Part shown: positions 44,326 through 55,511 of the stretch, piece by piece
How positions within the stretch are numbered: position 1 is the first letter of the stretch
Layout of the letters: each line of letters opens with the position of its first letter
Origin: Smallanthus sonchifolius
Lineage: Eukaryota > Streptophyta > Magnoliopsida > Asterales > Asteraceae
Direction of reading: 5' to 3'
DNA: 64,000 bases
Assembly (NCBI GenBank): GCA_023525975.1
Contig: CM042027.1
Coordinates: 14,527,001-14,591,000, forward strand
Translations under genes and position numbers: made by a program
Notes under the pieces: generated by a model
What the model saw: only the letters and a program-made list of their open reading frames with translations
Database searches by the model: none
Told to the model about the DNA's origin: nothing

Positions 44326-46524
44326 TTACTCAAACATGTGTGGATATTTCTTTTTCATTTCAGACTCCAGTTCCCACGTGTACTCAGGTCCACGTTTGGA
44401 GTTCCATTTCACTTTCACAATTATCAATTTCTTTCTTTTCAATTTCTTTTCCTGCTCGTCCTCGATTTGCAAAGGTTGTTCCACAAATCTTAACTTTTCA
44501 TCTACCTTTACATCTTGTAATGGCATTACCAGAGATTCATCTGCCAAACACTTGCCCACACTTGACACATGGAATACATCGTGTACTCCATTCATTTCAT
44601 CTGGTAGTTCGAGTTGATAAGCCACAGGCCCAACTCTTTTCAGGATTTTGAATGGTCCTACGAATCTAGAACTTAATTTCTCTTTCTTTCCAAATCTTAC
44701 AACGCCTTTCCATGGTGAAACTTTCAACAGAATGTTATCACCGACGTTGAATTCTAACGGCTTTCGTCTCTTATCAGCATAACTCTTTTGACGATCACGA
44801 GCCGTTTTCAATCTATCTTTTATCTAGATAGCTTTCTCAGTTGTTTCCAAGACTATTTCAAGTCCAGATAACTGATTTTCTTCTATTTTCGACCAACAGA
44901 TCGGAGTTCGACATTTACGACCGTATAAGGCTTCAAAAGGAGCGGCCTGTATACTCGTATGATAACTATTTTTGTAGGAGAATTCCATTAGAGGTAAGTG
45001 GTCATCCCAACTTCCTCCAAGATCAATGACACAATCTTTTAACATATCTTCAAGAGTTTGGATTGTTCTTTCGCTCTGCCCGTCCGTCTGAGGATGGTAG
45101 GCAGTGCTAAGATTTAACTTTGATAGAATCAAGAGGTAAATCTACTATATGTATCTGACACGATAGAAAGTGGCACCCCATGTAATGTTACGATTTCTGA
45201 GGATGGTAGGCAGTGCTAAGATTTAACTTTGATAGAATCGAGAGGTAAATCTACTATATGTATCTGACACGATAGAAAGTGGCACCCCGTGTAATGTTAC
45301 GATTTCATTAACGTATAATTGTGCCAACTTATCCATGCTAAATGTTTCCTTCATAGGAAGAAAATGAGCAGACTTAGTAAGTCTATCAATGATAACCCAG
45401 ATTATATCATTCCCTCGGCTTGTCAGGGGAATTTTCGTGATAAAGTCCATAGTTATCATTTCCCATTTTCAGACTGGAATTTCAAGTTGCTGTAACAAAC
45501 CAGAAGGCTTCTGATGTTCAGCTTTCACTTGAGAACAGGGCAAACATTTAGCAACATAGATAGCGATATGCTTTTTCATTCCTATCCACCAGTTATTGGC
45601 TTTTAGGTTTTTATACATTTTATCGCTTCCGGAATGCATCGTATATTTAGATTTATGGGCTTCCTCATGAATTTCTTCACGAGTATTCCCATAGAAAGGA
45701 ACCCAAATTATCTTATTCATTCTAAAAATTCTATCATCTCCTTTGATTAACTGATCAATCATGCCTCCCAATCCTTCCTTCTCAAGGTTGGGTTCTTGCA
45801 AAGCAAGTTTATGAGATTCCTTAATACTAGTGATAAGATCGATTTGGAGATCGAGTCTTAAAGCACGAACCCGTTTAGGTTTCTCATGTTCCTTTCTGCT
45901 TAGAGCATCAGCTACGACATTAGCTTTTCCTTCATGATAACAGATCTCACAATCATAATCATCCAGGACTTCCATCCATCGTCTTTGCCTCATATTAAGT
46001 TTCTTCTGACTGAATATATACTTTAGGCTTTTATGATCAGTGAAAATTGTGAATTTGACTCCATATAGATAGTGCCTCCATAATTTCGGGGCGAAGATTA
46101 TGGCACCTAGTTCTAAATCATGAGTCGTATAATTCTTTTCATGAGTTTTCAATTGACGAGAAGCATAAGTAATAACTTTACTTCCTTGCATTAACATACA
46201 ACCAAATCCGGTGTGTGAAGCATTACAGTAAACTGAGAAGCCTCCATTTCCATCTAGCAAAGCCAGTATGGGTGCTCGAGTCAGTTTCTGTTTTAGAGTT
46301 TCGAATGCTTTAGATTGTTTAGGACCCCGAGTCAGAGAAGTTAATGGTACTGCGATTCGAGAGAAATCTTGGATAAATCTCCAATAGTGCCCGACTAATC
46401 CGAGAAAATTACTGACTTTAGTCGGTGACTTCGGGACTTCCCTTTTAGATATGGCTTCAGTTTTGATAGAGTCAACTTGAATACCATTGGCATTGATCAC
46501 ATGACCAAGGAATTCAATTTATTA
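44326..46524 (-). pseudogene. Chromovirus pol: reverse transcriptase end, RNase H, integrase, chromodomain-like tail
   Basis: Connection/RNase H: FLGLVGHYWRFIQDFSRIAV; FSVYCNASHTGFGCMLM, where catalytic Asp of YCDAS is Asn; THDLELGAIIFAPKLWRHYL; EGKANVVADALSRK. Integrase: zinc-binding CLPCSQVKAEHQKP, then a stop (45,466) and ITMDFITKIPLTSRGNDIIW, VSDTYSRFTS, STAYHPQTDGQSERTIQTLE. C-terminus: RRKPLEFNVGDNILLKVSPW, then VKWNSKRGPEYTWELESEM, a chromodomain-like end typical of Tekay/Del chromoviruses. A 109-bp duplication breaks integrase at 45,089-45,306. Confidence 0.92.
45089..45306 (-). repeat. 109-bp tandem duplication inside integrase
   Basis: Copies 45,089-45,197 and 45,198-45,306 differ at about two bases. 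The length is not a multiple of three, so it shifts the frame before the catalytic STAYHPQTDG segment. Confidence 0.9.
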
Positions 46525-46716
46525 CATGAGTCAATCAAAAAACCTTCTGATTATTTATTATACACTACATGATTTTAATTCTCTTCGGGTCTGTGTACAT
46601 TTGTGTAAATTCAATTTACACTTGAGTAAATTCAATTTACACTTGTGTAAAAAACAAAAAGTAACCTTTTTCAAGTCAATCAAACCCGGTTTAATCTTTT
46701 TCAAGTCAATCAAACA

Positions 46717-46748
<32 letters not shown>

Positions 46749-47620
46749 AATATAAAAGTAATTAATTAAGCAAAAATAAATTATAGGAAAGGACATCAAT
46801 TATCAAGACTTTACAGATTACTTCACCAACAACAAAAGCCATAGAGAAGTTTCCATCGATGTCTTTAACAACCAAAAATTCTATGTAAATAATTGATGGG
46901 TAGTTCGGAAACTCACCGAAGATCAAAGAACCTTGAGGCACAACGTTGGGCTCAACAAAGGAACAATCCAAGATCTGTAATTTAATAACTAAATTAAAAA
47001 AAAGAAACATGAAAAGAAAGATTGTAATTAGTAGCATAGCGGTGGTGCCGGAAGGTGAGACACAGAGGCGGAAGAGGACTAACACTTTTTTAGGGTTTTC
47101 GACGAAATCGGAATCACCTTCGAAAATGAATAACAAGAATGAGATCTTACCGAGCGGCTCATGTTGGTGGACGGACGACAAATCTGTAGTTGAAGGCGGC
47201 GGCGGTTCAAGAACCAAACTAGGAAATCAAGAATTTGTTCACAACTCGTTCCCTGCTAGGAAATCAAGAACCCAACGTGGCTTTGTCATTGTTCACATAG
47301 GTGAAGAGAGAGCGAGAGAGACAACAGGTCTCCGTTTGTTTAGAGAGAGAGAGAGCAGATCATCATTTTTTGAGACAGAGAGAGTAGATCTGGTTTTAGA
47401 TGTTTCGAGTGAAAAAGAAAGTAGATCTGGTTTTATGTCATTTTGAAAAAAGATTGGTAAGAGAGAAAGAGAAAATGACATTTATGTCCCTCATGAATAA
47501 AAATAAACAAGAAAACCAAATAAAAAATGAGTGGTATGTATGGAGTTTAAGGGTTTTTATAATAAGAGTGGGTTTTCATTTGATACGTCCCCTATCTAAA
47601 TATATATATATAGGGGGAGC
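46525..47620. other. Unclassified DNA with small repeats and an ORF
   Basis: It holds repeated TTTACACTTG(T/A)GTAAATTCAA words (46,590-46,650), a tandem TTTTTCAAGTCAATCAAAC pair (46,666-46,710) and an (AAAT)n run (46,722-46,747). A 151-codon minus frame (46,762-47,217) contains exon-like EPNVVPQGSLIFGEFPNYPS but matches nothing I know. Confidence 0.35.
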
Positions 47621-47627
47621 AGGGCCG

Positions 47628-47690
47628 GCTCAACCATTTTGTAGGCCTAAAGTGAAGTTTAAAATTGGGGCCCTTTTCAAATTTCGTTCT
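47628..47690 (+). mobile_element. Terminus of a CAGGGCCGGC-type MITE (putative)
   Basis: CAGGGCCGGCTCAACCATTT followed by TAGGCCTAAAGTG and GGGGCCC is the reverse complement of the motif ending at 5171. The other end was not found. Confidence 0.3.
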
Positions 47691-48218
47691 TATCAATGCA
47701 AAATTTAACCTTATTCTTATCGATGCTAAGATTATCGATAAAAAATATTAAATGAAATTTATTGTTTATGCGAAGTTAGCTTCTTATTCCGGATTTAAGG
47801 AGAGAGAGTGTCATACCGGATTTAAGGAGAGCATGGCGCTAATAGTTAGCTTCTTAAAGTTTTCCAACAATGCGAGTGTCAACTTGAAGCTGCATCCAAA
47901 ATATCACTAAATGTTATTATAAAATCTTGATAACATAGCCAACCATAAATTGCAATGATCGTAATCAAGCAAATTAATTTTATCTAATCATTTAAATTCA
48001 AAATCAAGCAAATTCTTTGTGCAGCAACAACAATCACCATATGATACACCCATGCGTAAATCAAAGTGATTACAGTGCTTACAACAACAATCTATACTTT
48101 CTCCTGTCTGCCGTAGGAGTAAAAAATGATTTCAACTTTTTGACAGTAATCACTACAATTAGATGAGGCAATGTTCAGAGCTAATGAAGTAGAATATAAA
48201 TTAGGGATGTAAACTAAC

Positions 48219-48664
48219 CGAATCCATACGCAATGGCCGGATTAAACTCGTTCTGAATCGAATAATCTCCATCAGCGAACCATGCTATCTCGTCTCCTTT
48301 CCCGATTTCTCTTGAACTGTAAGCAAATCAAACAGTTTTGAGTACAGAAAACAAAATCATCATCATTCTCAACCGGAATGAAGTGAACGTACTTAAGAGA
48401 ACGAAGCCTGACGGTAATAGTCGCATTTTCTTTGACTTTGGTGGAAACCGGACGGTGAGAGAGTTTATTCGACGAGATCGGCGGAGTCGCCGGAGAAATA
48501 TGTTGCTTGGAGGAGTGAGGCTTGGTACAACGAGCAGTATCAGGTGGCTCCGACGACTTCCTGGACCTGAACGGCGAGATGGAGGAACTTGAAGATCTGG
48601 GAGTGAATGACATTGGTGGAGATTGACGTCGGTGATTTTCAGAGCTGGAATTAGAACCAAACAC
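48219..48664 (-). pseudogene. Kinesin N-terminal fragment (two exons, KIN-7-like)
   Basis: Exon 1 (48,664-48,393) is Ser/Pro-rich (MSFTPRSSSSSISPFRSRKS; methionine near 48,610 is a good start) and ends VKENATITVRLRSL, the first strand of the motor domain. A GT donor at 48,392 and AG acceptor before 48,316 bound an intron of about 76 bases. Exon 2 reads SREIGKGDEIAWFADGDYS then NEFNPAIAYGF, followed by a GTTAGT donor. The P-loop exon (GxxxxGKT/S) is not found downstream, so the gene is truncated or captured. Confidence 0.85.
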
Positions 48665-48669
48665 AAATA

Positions 48670-49477
48670 ATAAATAAATTAATGGGGCCGGGGTTCAGCC
48701 GCTCCCACTTCCCTTTTCCCAGGCCTTGTATACACATAAAAATTTGGGCTTGGGCCAGATACATATATATAATAAATAAATTTGTTTTTATAAAATGGGG
48801 CTCAAATTTTTTGGGTTAAAAAAACTGATGAAAACTCAATGTTATATTACTATTTTTGTCATAAAAAAACCCAAAAAAAAAACAAAAGACTGACGAGTAT
48901 TTTTTTTTTTTTTAATCTTAAAAAAATAGCTGAAATGAATTTTTTTAAATATTGGTCAGCATGACGTCAGCAGTAACATATGTAACAAATGAAAAAATAA
49001 CAAAAATTCACGTTTTTACATAAGTAACAACGTTCAACAATTTTATAAAAAAAAATTGTAATAAAAACCACTTGGCGCTTTTTTTGATTTTTTTTTGCCA
49101 AATGTTATAAAATTAGATATAGAATCTATCTAAAAAACTTTTTTTTATTTTTTTAAAATTTTTTTTAGCTGTTACATACATTAATAGAGAGTTTTCATAG
49201 TTTTCTCAACTCAGTGGGTTTTCTCCATATATTTACCCTATATATATAATGTTTTTGGATGATTTTGAAATAGGTAATAACCGTATTATACGTAGAAAGT
49301 TGGTCGATACGAGGTAGGCAATCCAAAAATAATGAAAGGGTTATTTTCGTAGGAGGATTAAGCGTTAAAATGACGTTGCAAATAAATAATTTTTTTTTAT
49401 AAATAAAAATAATAGTTAAATGAGTAACGAGTTCGTTTCTGAGTACATTAGCGTTTTCCGATATCAAACCATATTAA
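48670..49477. other. AT-rich spacer with homopolymer runs
   Basis: No gene seen; long A and T runs. Contains GGGGCCGGGGTTCAGCC near 48,683. Confidence 0.4.
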
Positions 49478-50105
49478 TCTATCTATACTATATAATAAAG
49501 GAAAACCATGGAAGACACGTGTCATTCTGTGGTTATTTCTCACTTTTATTTTTCCGCATCTTTCTCCTATTAAATATTATTTTTTTTGTTTCTTTCTTCT
49601 ATTAAATAATAATATTTATATTAATAAATAAAACTATATGAACAGATGTCACTTTGTGGTTCATTTGTATAATGTTTTTTCTCGCATCTCTCTCATATTA
49701 AATAATGATATTAAAAAAAATTATTTTTAGATTTTTAATATAAATCTAATTACGGATACTTATTATTTAATTATAAATAGTTATTATATCATCAATCAAA
49801 TGAACTTAATATGGACTACCATTTATCAATTAAATAAAAAAATTAATACTCGGTTGAAAAAAAAATGTTTTAAAAACTAACTTAACAGACCTTATAATTG
49901 TCACAACAAATTACACTTTTTAAAAACATATTTTGACGGGTGTTTGTTAACAAATTACATTATATTTTATTCAACCGGTGTAATATACTGGTTTATTCAA
50001 CCCGTGTATTACACGGGTTTTTAAAAATATAAAATTTTTATTACTAAGTATATAACATTTTATTTATACAACCCGTATAATACATGAGATTTTAACCTAC
50101 TATAT
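49478..50105 (+). mobile_element. Short non-autonomous Helitron-like element
   Basis: Starts TCTATACTATATAATAAAGG, a Helitron-type 5' end, and ends with hairpin-like CAACCCGTATAATACATGAG and TTTAACCTA. A second hairpin, CAACCCGTGTATTACACGGG, lies at about 49,996. No coding capacity; the canonical CTAG end has decayed. Confidence 0.45.
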
Positions 50106-50129
50106 CTATATAGTAACATAGGAATTATT

Positions 50130-51277
50130 TTATTTTAAAAAATATAAAAAATGCTCAGAAAAATAAATAGGGGTTGTGGGACTCGAATGCGGGTCCATCC
50201 CACAACAGCCACAAGCTTTAACCAACTCAGCCCGCTAGGGTATCTCGACAAGAAGCGGATCGGATTGATTTTAACCCTTAAGCCCGCTGTGTTCTTCCCC
50301 CCTACCGAAGCCGAATCCAATACAGTCCCAATTCAAACAATTTTGATCTCGATTGATCTTAGAATCATAAGGCTTTTGCTACATGATGTATGGTGAGTCT
50401 ATTGGTGAGTTTAATTGAGAAAACATCAATTTTAGGTTGGTTAATTACTCGATTGGAAACCGAAACCCTAGATTATGAACTTAGAATCGAATTGGTTAAA
50501 TCTGATAAGATAAATGGTTGGTTTCATCAGGGCTTTTACATATTGGAGGATTGAGAATCTAACAATGTAAGTTAATTGAACTGATATTGTGTGTAGATTA
50601 GGGTTGGACTAAATCTAGATCGCGATGAACCCTAAAATCATTTCATGTTAAATTCGCTAATGTAAGCCTTGGATAGGTTAGGGCTTTTGTTCAAGAGGTG
50701 AAAACGAAACTTTAGGTGTGCTTTGTTACCTGAATTGGTGTCGAATTGATAGAGATCGACTAAAACGGTTTACGGCTTCGAGTAGTCCGGTCTCCGATGG
50801 CTTCCGTCGCTTCTCCGGTGAAACTGAATGGTGCTACTAGTTAAGAAGGATGCCACTTAGGTGTTTAGAGAATTTTATTTCAAGATTGTGATGCCTAATG
50901 ATCGAATTCGTTGGATTCTTGATGAGTAACGGTTTCGACTTCAATGGAAATAATGGAATTAATTCGAGTTAATTACAATGTTAAATGCTCTAATGATGTC
51001 ATTTATGGTATTAACATGTAAATTAGTTACAAGTTTGGACATTAATTCGGTTATGACTTCGAATTTGGATCCAAGAACACTTAATTTTGACTTGTAAAAG
51101 TCAACAATTTGGATTTAGGTATTGGCAGGACTAGTCCCTGCAGTTTCTGTATAAATGTTTGAATTATGACAAAAATAGTCCCTGTGGTTTGTAACAGAGT
51201 TAACTGGACTAACTGAGTTCGTGTGAGATAACAGAGTTTGAGTTAACAGTGTTAACTGGAATTTGTCGGGTGTCACA
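50130..51277 (-). repeat. 5' part of a gypsy LTR (family of 14,050), truncated
   Basis: The minus strand begins TGTGACACCCGAC at 51,277 and parallels the LTR at 14,050: TTAACTCTGTTACAAACC and CAGGGACTA..TGTC, then AAGTCAA words. Just upstream is an element tail, GGACGAAAATTATTTCAATT AGGGGATGA (51,278-51,308), typical of the region before a gypsy 3' LTR. It ends at the Helitron-like element. Confidence 0.7.
50179..50233 (-). other. tRNA-like module in LTR
   Basis: Minus strand: A-box-like GGGCTGAGTTGGTT (50,220-50,233) and B-box-like CATTCGAGTCC (50,179-50,189), 30-31 bases apart. TTGTGGGA and TCCCACAA flank the B box as an 8-bp stem. Confidence 0.6.
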
Positions 51278-51342
51278 TCATCCCCTAATTGAAATAATTT
51301 TCGTCCTAAAAATTAAAATAAAATAATATAAAAATTTTCGGA

Positions 51343-52335
51343 TGTCACATTCTGCAACCCTAGCCACTCGTAAAACATCACGCAACTCCAACCCCCGACA
51401 CTCGTACGTCCGGACCGGGTCCTCGCGCACGCATGCATCTTACCATGCAAACTCTAAATGAGAAAACCCTACACGTGAATGGTTCTAACCGTCCACCACC
51501 ACGCACCACCCTGTACTACCATACCTCATTATGTCCTTGCGCGTCACCACCACGACTCAATAGCCCGGTCGTCCCCGTGGTGATCGTCGTCGTCATCCCC
51601 ACCACTCCCGTCGTCCTCCGCCTTGCGCCACCGTCGAACCCCCACGGCCTTAATCTACCCGACAACCACTGAGCGTGATCTGCTAGCCGTTGTCTCCTTA
51701 CTCGCGTCGTCCATGCAGCCCTGCTTGGCGTTGGCTCCTGCCGGTCTTCCTTGATCACGCTGGAACAGCCGAGTTCCCCACTTCCAGGTCCTCGCATCGC
51801 TCTTCCACGGCCTACCGCCGTCTCCTTCTTTCCTTCGTGGCCATCACCATCGGTCGGTCACCATTTCTCCATTGCCGCCCTCGCTACCCGAGCCCATAAC
51901 CCCAAAACCCAGTCTAAACCATTCAACAACGTTTAAATTAATGAGATAAATCGCAAACAAGAGTTACCTTAGCGTGTTGAGGAGCCCCTGATTGGAACCG
52001 TCGTCTTCGCCGCCCCTCCTTTCTTCTCCGGCGTCTCCCCTCCGTGCTCTCCATTTCTGCCGCTCATGCACCACCTAGGCCACTCGGCCTAGGGTTTCTC
52101 ATAAAAGGGTTTAAATATAACTGGTAGTTGCATCTAGCCCCCTTGAGTTATTCCCAAATGCGCGTTTTTGGTTCGAACTTGTTATTACACGACTAATCGG
52201 TCCCTTTATGACCGATCTAATTTGTACAACTCGCGCTATTAAAAATCTGACCCGTTTATGCTACACACCCGTTTATTAGAGATTCGGGTCACCTCTGACC
52301 TGAACCATTTGCTATTAAAAATCTGGGATGTTACA
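51343..52335 (-). repeat. LTR-like sequence, 993 bp
   Basis: The minus strand starts TGTAACATCCCAG at 52,335 and ends TGTGACA at 51,343. Flanks TCGGA and GGTAT do not match, so it is not a clean solo LTR. GC-rich open frames inside (51,430-51,940) look like chance. Confidence 0.4.
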
Positions 52336-53508
52336 GGTATGTTACACATAAAATCATATAATCAACAAGTATAATGGCATATAATTTTAGGGATGTTACA
52401 TTGATAACCTTCCAAAACAATTTATGTGATATATTAATGACATGTAGGTGATTTTACACATGAAGTTTTCAGCATGTATAATCCATATGCAAATATTATT
52501 CAATCCACTAATTCATTGATAACTACTACATCCAATGGACGATGACTGCATACATATTTATTCAATCATAATTCATGTAGTCCAAAGGAATGAATCACTT
52601 ACTTGTAAGGTGAACAAACCATGATGTAGGAGATAAAACCTGATGCCTGTTAGTATGTTTGATTGTATGAGTCAAATCCACCATGTGATTCTTTCTTCTA
52701 GTTTTTGCTATCACCAAGTAAGAACACAAGCAAGAGCCGATTGGTTCCTCTATTTCCTGCATCTGTTTCCTGATTTCTTAAACGGAACCGTATTTTGCAA
52801 TTCAATACCTGAACTAATGTTCTTTCATTTTCGCTACTACCTAATGGAAAATACCCGGTCTCCTATGATCGATCTTATGTCCTTATGAAAACGCCAATCT
52901 ACACCAAAAGTATTTTCTTGTTTCCTTCCCCCACAATATTCATATTGATTGCTCAAGATCTTAATGACTTCTTCTTCTTTCCTTTACTAACCCTATTATT
53001 TTCCTCTCAAAGTCATGTTGTGAAACTATGTCATCTTGGTTATCCCCAAGCCATTCACACCATATTCTACTAAGCCCCTTTGTAACCATACCCTTCTAAA
53101 AGTATCTAACCCCAATTTAACCAACACTAATACATTTCACTTATAAGTCAAAATCAGATAAACATATTTGTTGGTTACCATAATTGTTTATCGAATTAGA
53201 CAAGGAAATCGAGCACACACTCACGCGTCACCTAACTTTTTAATCTCTAACTTTGTTACATCGATCTACCAATTAATCCAATTTAGTAAAATGTAAGTTG
53301 ACACCACTAAAATACCAACATATTAGATACAAGTACTGATAGTAGCAAATAACAATGATGAATACGAATAAATACTAGAATTTGTCCATCACATTACAAT
53401 CCCAAACAAACCTATTAAACTATTGATAATACTAGTGAAAACTAGAATTTGCCCATCACATTACAATCCCAAACCTATTAAACTATTAATTGTTGAATAA
53501 GTGAAAAG
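52336..53508. other. Unclassified DNA with a short duplication
   Basis: No gene recognised. About 53,376-53,436 and 53,442-53,498 are direct copies around CCCATCACATTACAATCCCA. Confidence 0.4.
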
Positions 53509-53805
53509 TACTCATTTACGGCTTCCCTTCTTGAAGGCCTCCGATGTGATACCTAGTGCAATAATTATCATTAGCACAACGAACGCACTAGATATAAAAA
53601 AAATGGGACACATTTTTCATCCTCCTCAGTGTTGCAAACGTATGGAACCGGTTTCTCTCAAAGTCTCCAACGACCATGGTGATCATAAAGGACACAGAGA
53701 AAAGTATAAACGAAGCCGCATACATTTGCACCCTGGATGCACGAAAAAACATATACGCGGCCATCAACAACGTATACACCTTATATAACCTCTTCATCTC
53801 ATAAC
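53509..53805 (-). pseudogene. Fourth copy of the small membrane-protein exon
   Basis: After a clean acceptor (TTTACCAG, ending 53,806) the minus strand reads YEMKRLYKVYTLLMAAYMFF, then FILFSVSFMITM and FERNRFHTFATLRRMK, parallel to the exon at 6097. A slip in an eight-T run at about 53,605 shifts the frame. The other frame continues ISSAFVVLMIIIALGI and SEAFKKGSRK to a stop. The intron upstream also matches (TTGCTTT, TTAATAACAT). Confidence 0.8.
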
Positions 53806-54363
53806 CTGGTAAAGAAAAGCAATAAATATGTTATTAAATTGTATATGGTGTCGTTTTTAACCGAACCCGACTCAATTGTTACCGAACCCGAATTAGATGG
53901 AACCCAATCAAGCCAAACCCGTTTAAGGCTTAACCCAAACCCAACTTGTGTTATTTAATTGTACCGGTAAACGGTTTAACCCGAATAAACATAAAAAACA
54001 ATCCTAACTTTTACTATGGGTGTTTAACGGTTGTTCTGGTCTCTTATATATCTTTTGGACTCCATACGAATTAGAGGCATCTACTTGGATTAACAAAGCA
54101 GTTAAATAAATACAGACACTTAGAAATTTCATAAAAAATGAATTATGAAGTCAGCTCAAAGTTTTGGCTCAAATTTTAAAATAAACTTAGTCCGTGAACA
54201 ACAAGATTTTCAATAATAATGAAGTCAACTTTAAATTTGATTTAACTAAAAAGAAAAGGCATGTACATGACTGGATTTTAGGATGAGATTTAAATCAATA
54301 CAAATATTAAACAAAAATATATGAGCTTTAGTTCTTATTACAAGCACCGGGTTCCATATTTAC

Positions 54364-54470
54364 TGTCACACCTCCAATTTCAACTAACGGAGTTTTACCG
54401 TTTGGGAAGTGACAAACCAGGATCTCAGTATTAGTTACATTGAACGACACTATATGAGACTAAACAATGA
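54364..54470 (-). repeat. 3' end of a gypsy LTR (family of 14,050)
   Basis: TGTCACACCTCCAATTTCAACTAACGG... then GGATCTCAGT and GACACTATATGAG is the reverse complement of the LTR end at 16,880-17,002. Only about 100 bases remain. Confidence 0.75.
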
Positions 54471-54774
54471 GAAATATATCGTCTTCCCGACATGATTCTT
54501 CACATTCACAAATACAAAACAATGAGAAATATATCGCATATTAAACATTATTTATGTACAAGTAAGGAAATACAACATCTAACATTTTAAAAATTAAATA
54601 AATTGTAAAGCTATAAAATAAATAACTCAAAACATTAAACTTCTCATGCTTTTATTGAATGGAAACAACCTTACCCATCTAGGTTTGAAAAGAGAAATAA
54701 CATAAACGAAACATGAATGAAAAGGAAAGATATAATAGAAGGATCATCAAACATCCTCGTCTTTGAAAGAAACG

Positions 54775-54960
54775 TATGATTGTGCATCGTCGATCTCCAC
54801 CGGTTCCTCCTCGGGTGGCTCCTCCTCTAAGGGCTCATCGTCGTCGTCCGAAGTGGAATGTTTTCTAAGAATAGGGCTGCTTGTAGTTGGACTTCTAAGT
54901 GGGTCACTCTCTCCCGAAGTCCTTCAGCTGCATTGTCTAACACGATTTTAAAGAATAACC
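54775..54960 (-). pseudogene. Coiled-coil fragment, unassigned
   Basis: The minus strand reads AAEGLRERVTHLEVQLQAAL, a heptad-like helix, then Arg/Ser-rich residues. It may be a retrotransposon gag fragment; no other domain is present. Confidence 0.3.
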
Positions 54961-55020
54961 ATGGAGTCTTCAAAGAAATCCTGACACTACAAGAATTTCA
55001 GGCAGATTCAACGACCTTTA

Positions 55021-55320
55021 TCGACGACATGTCGTCGAAATAACCTTTCTCGACGACATGTCGTCGATATTGCCTCGTCGGCAGAGTTCCGTCGGGACTG
55101 CTTGAAAAGTCGTCGAGAAAACGTCGTCGATATAGATTACCCTTTTATCGACGATATGTCGTCGATATTTTCCTGTCGGTAATAGCTTTTCAATTTAAAA
55201 AAAAAAGATTAAATAAAAATTAAATATTAGTCTCGACGACATGTCGTAGAGATTGATCGATTTAAATTTTATTTAATCTTTTTTTTTTAAATCTGGAAAC
55301 CTCAATGTCGTCAAGACTGG
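55021..55320. repeat. Palindromic subterminal repeats of the CACTA element
   Basis: TCGACGACATGTCGTCGA, an 18-bp perfect palindrome, occurs at 55,021 and 55,050, with variants at 55,147 and 55,232 and a half-site near 55,303. Such repeats bind the element's DNA-binding protein in En/Spm (established); use here is inferred. Confidence 0.85.
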
Positions 55321-55511
55321 GTTATTTTTTTAAAAAAATATTTTTTAGAATTTTAAAAATTTCCAATAATGTAATACACAAAATTCAGAACCTGTCAAAC
55401 CTGTTATATATTAATATATTTCACAACAATATATTACTTAAAACATCTAACAAAAAGTAAACAAATTGTATAAGTTATTACAAATCGTTTAAATAAAAGT
55501 TACAACCAAGT

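Larger units (their letters stand above)
42732..46524 (-). mobile_element. 5'-truncated chromovirus (Ty3/gypsy), pol and 3' LTR
   Basis: Minus-strand order: end of reverse transcriptase, RNase H, integrase, chromodomain-like tail, polypurine tract, LTR (42,732-44,291). The element breaks off at about 46,524 within reverse transcriptase, so the 5' LTR and gag are missing. The LTR end abuts a fragment of another LTR, with AAGAT (42,727-42,731) as the surviving flank. Confidence 0.9.

Noticed and set aside
44275..44651. Plus-strand ORFs opposite integrase
   Set aside because: Antisense shadows of the conserved chromovirus pol C-terminus.
51433..51936. GC-rich ORFs on both strands
   Set aside because: They lie in an LTR-like segment; Pro/Arg-rich low complexity, no family motifs.
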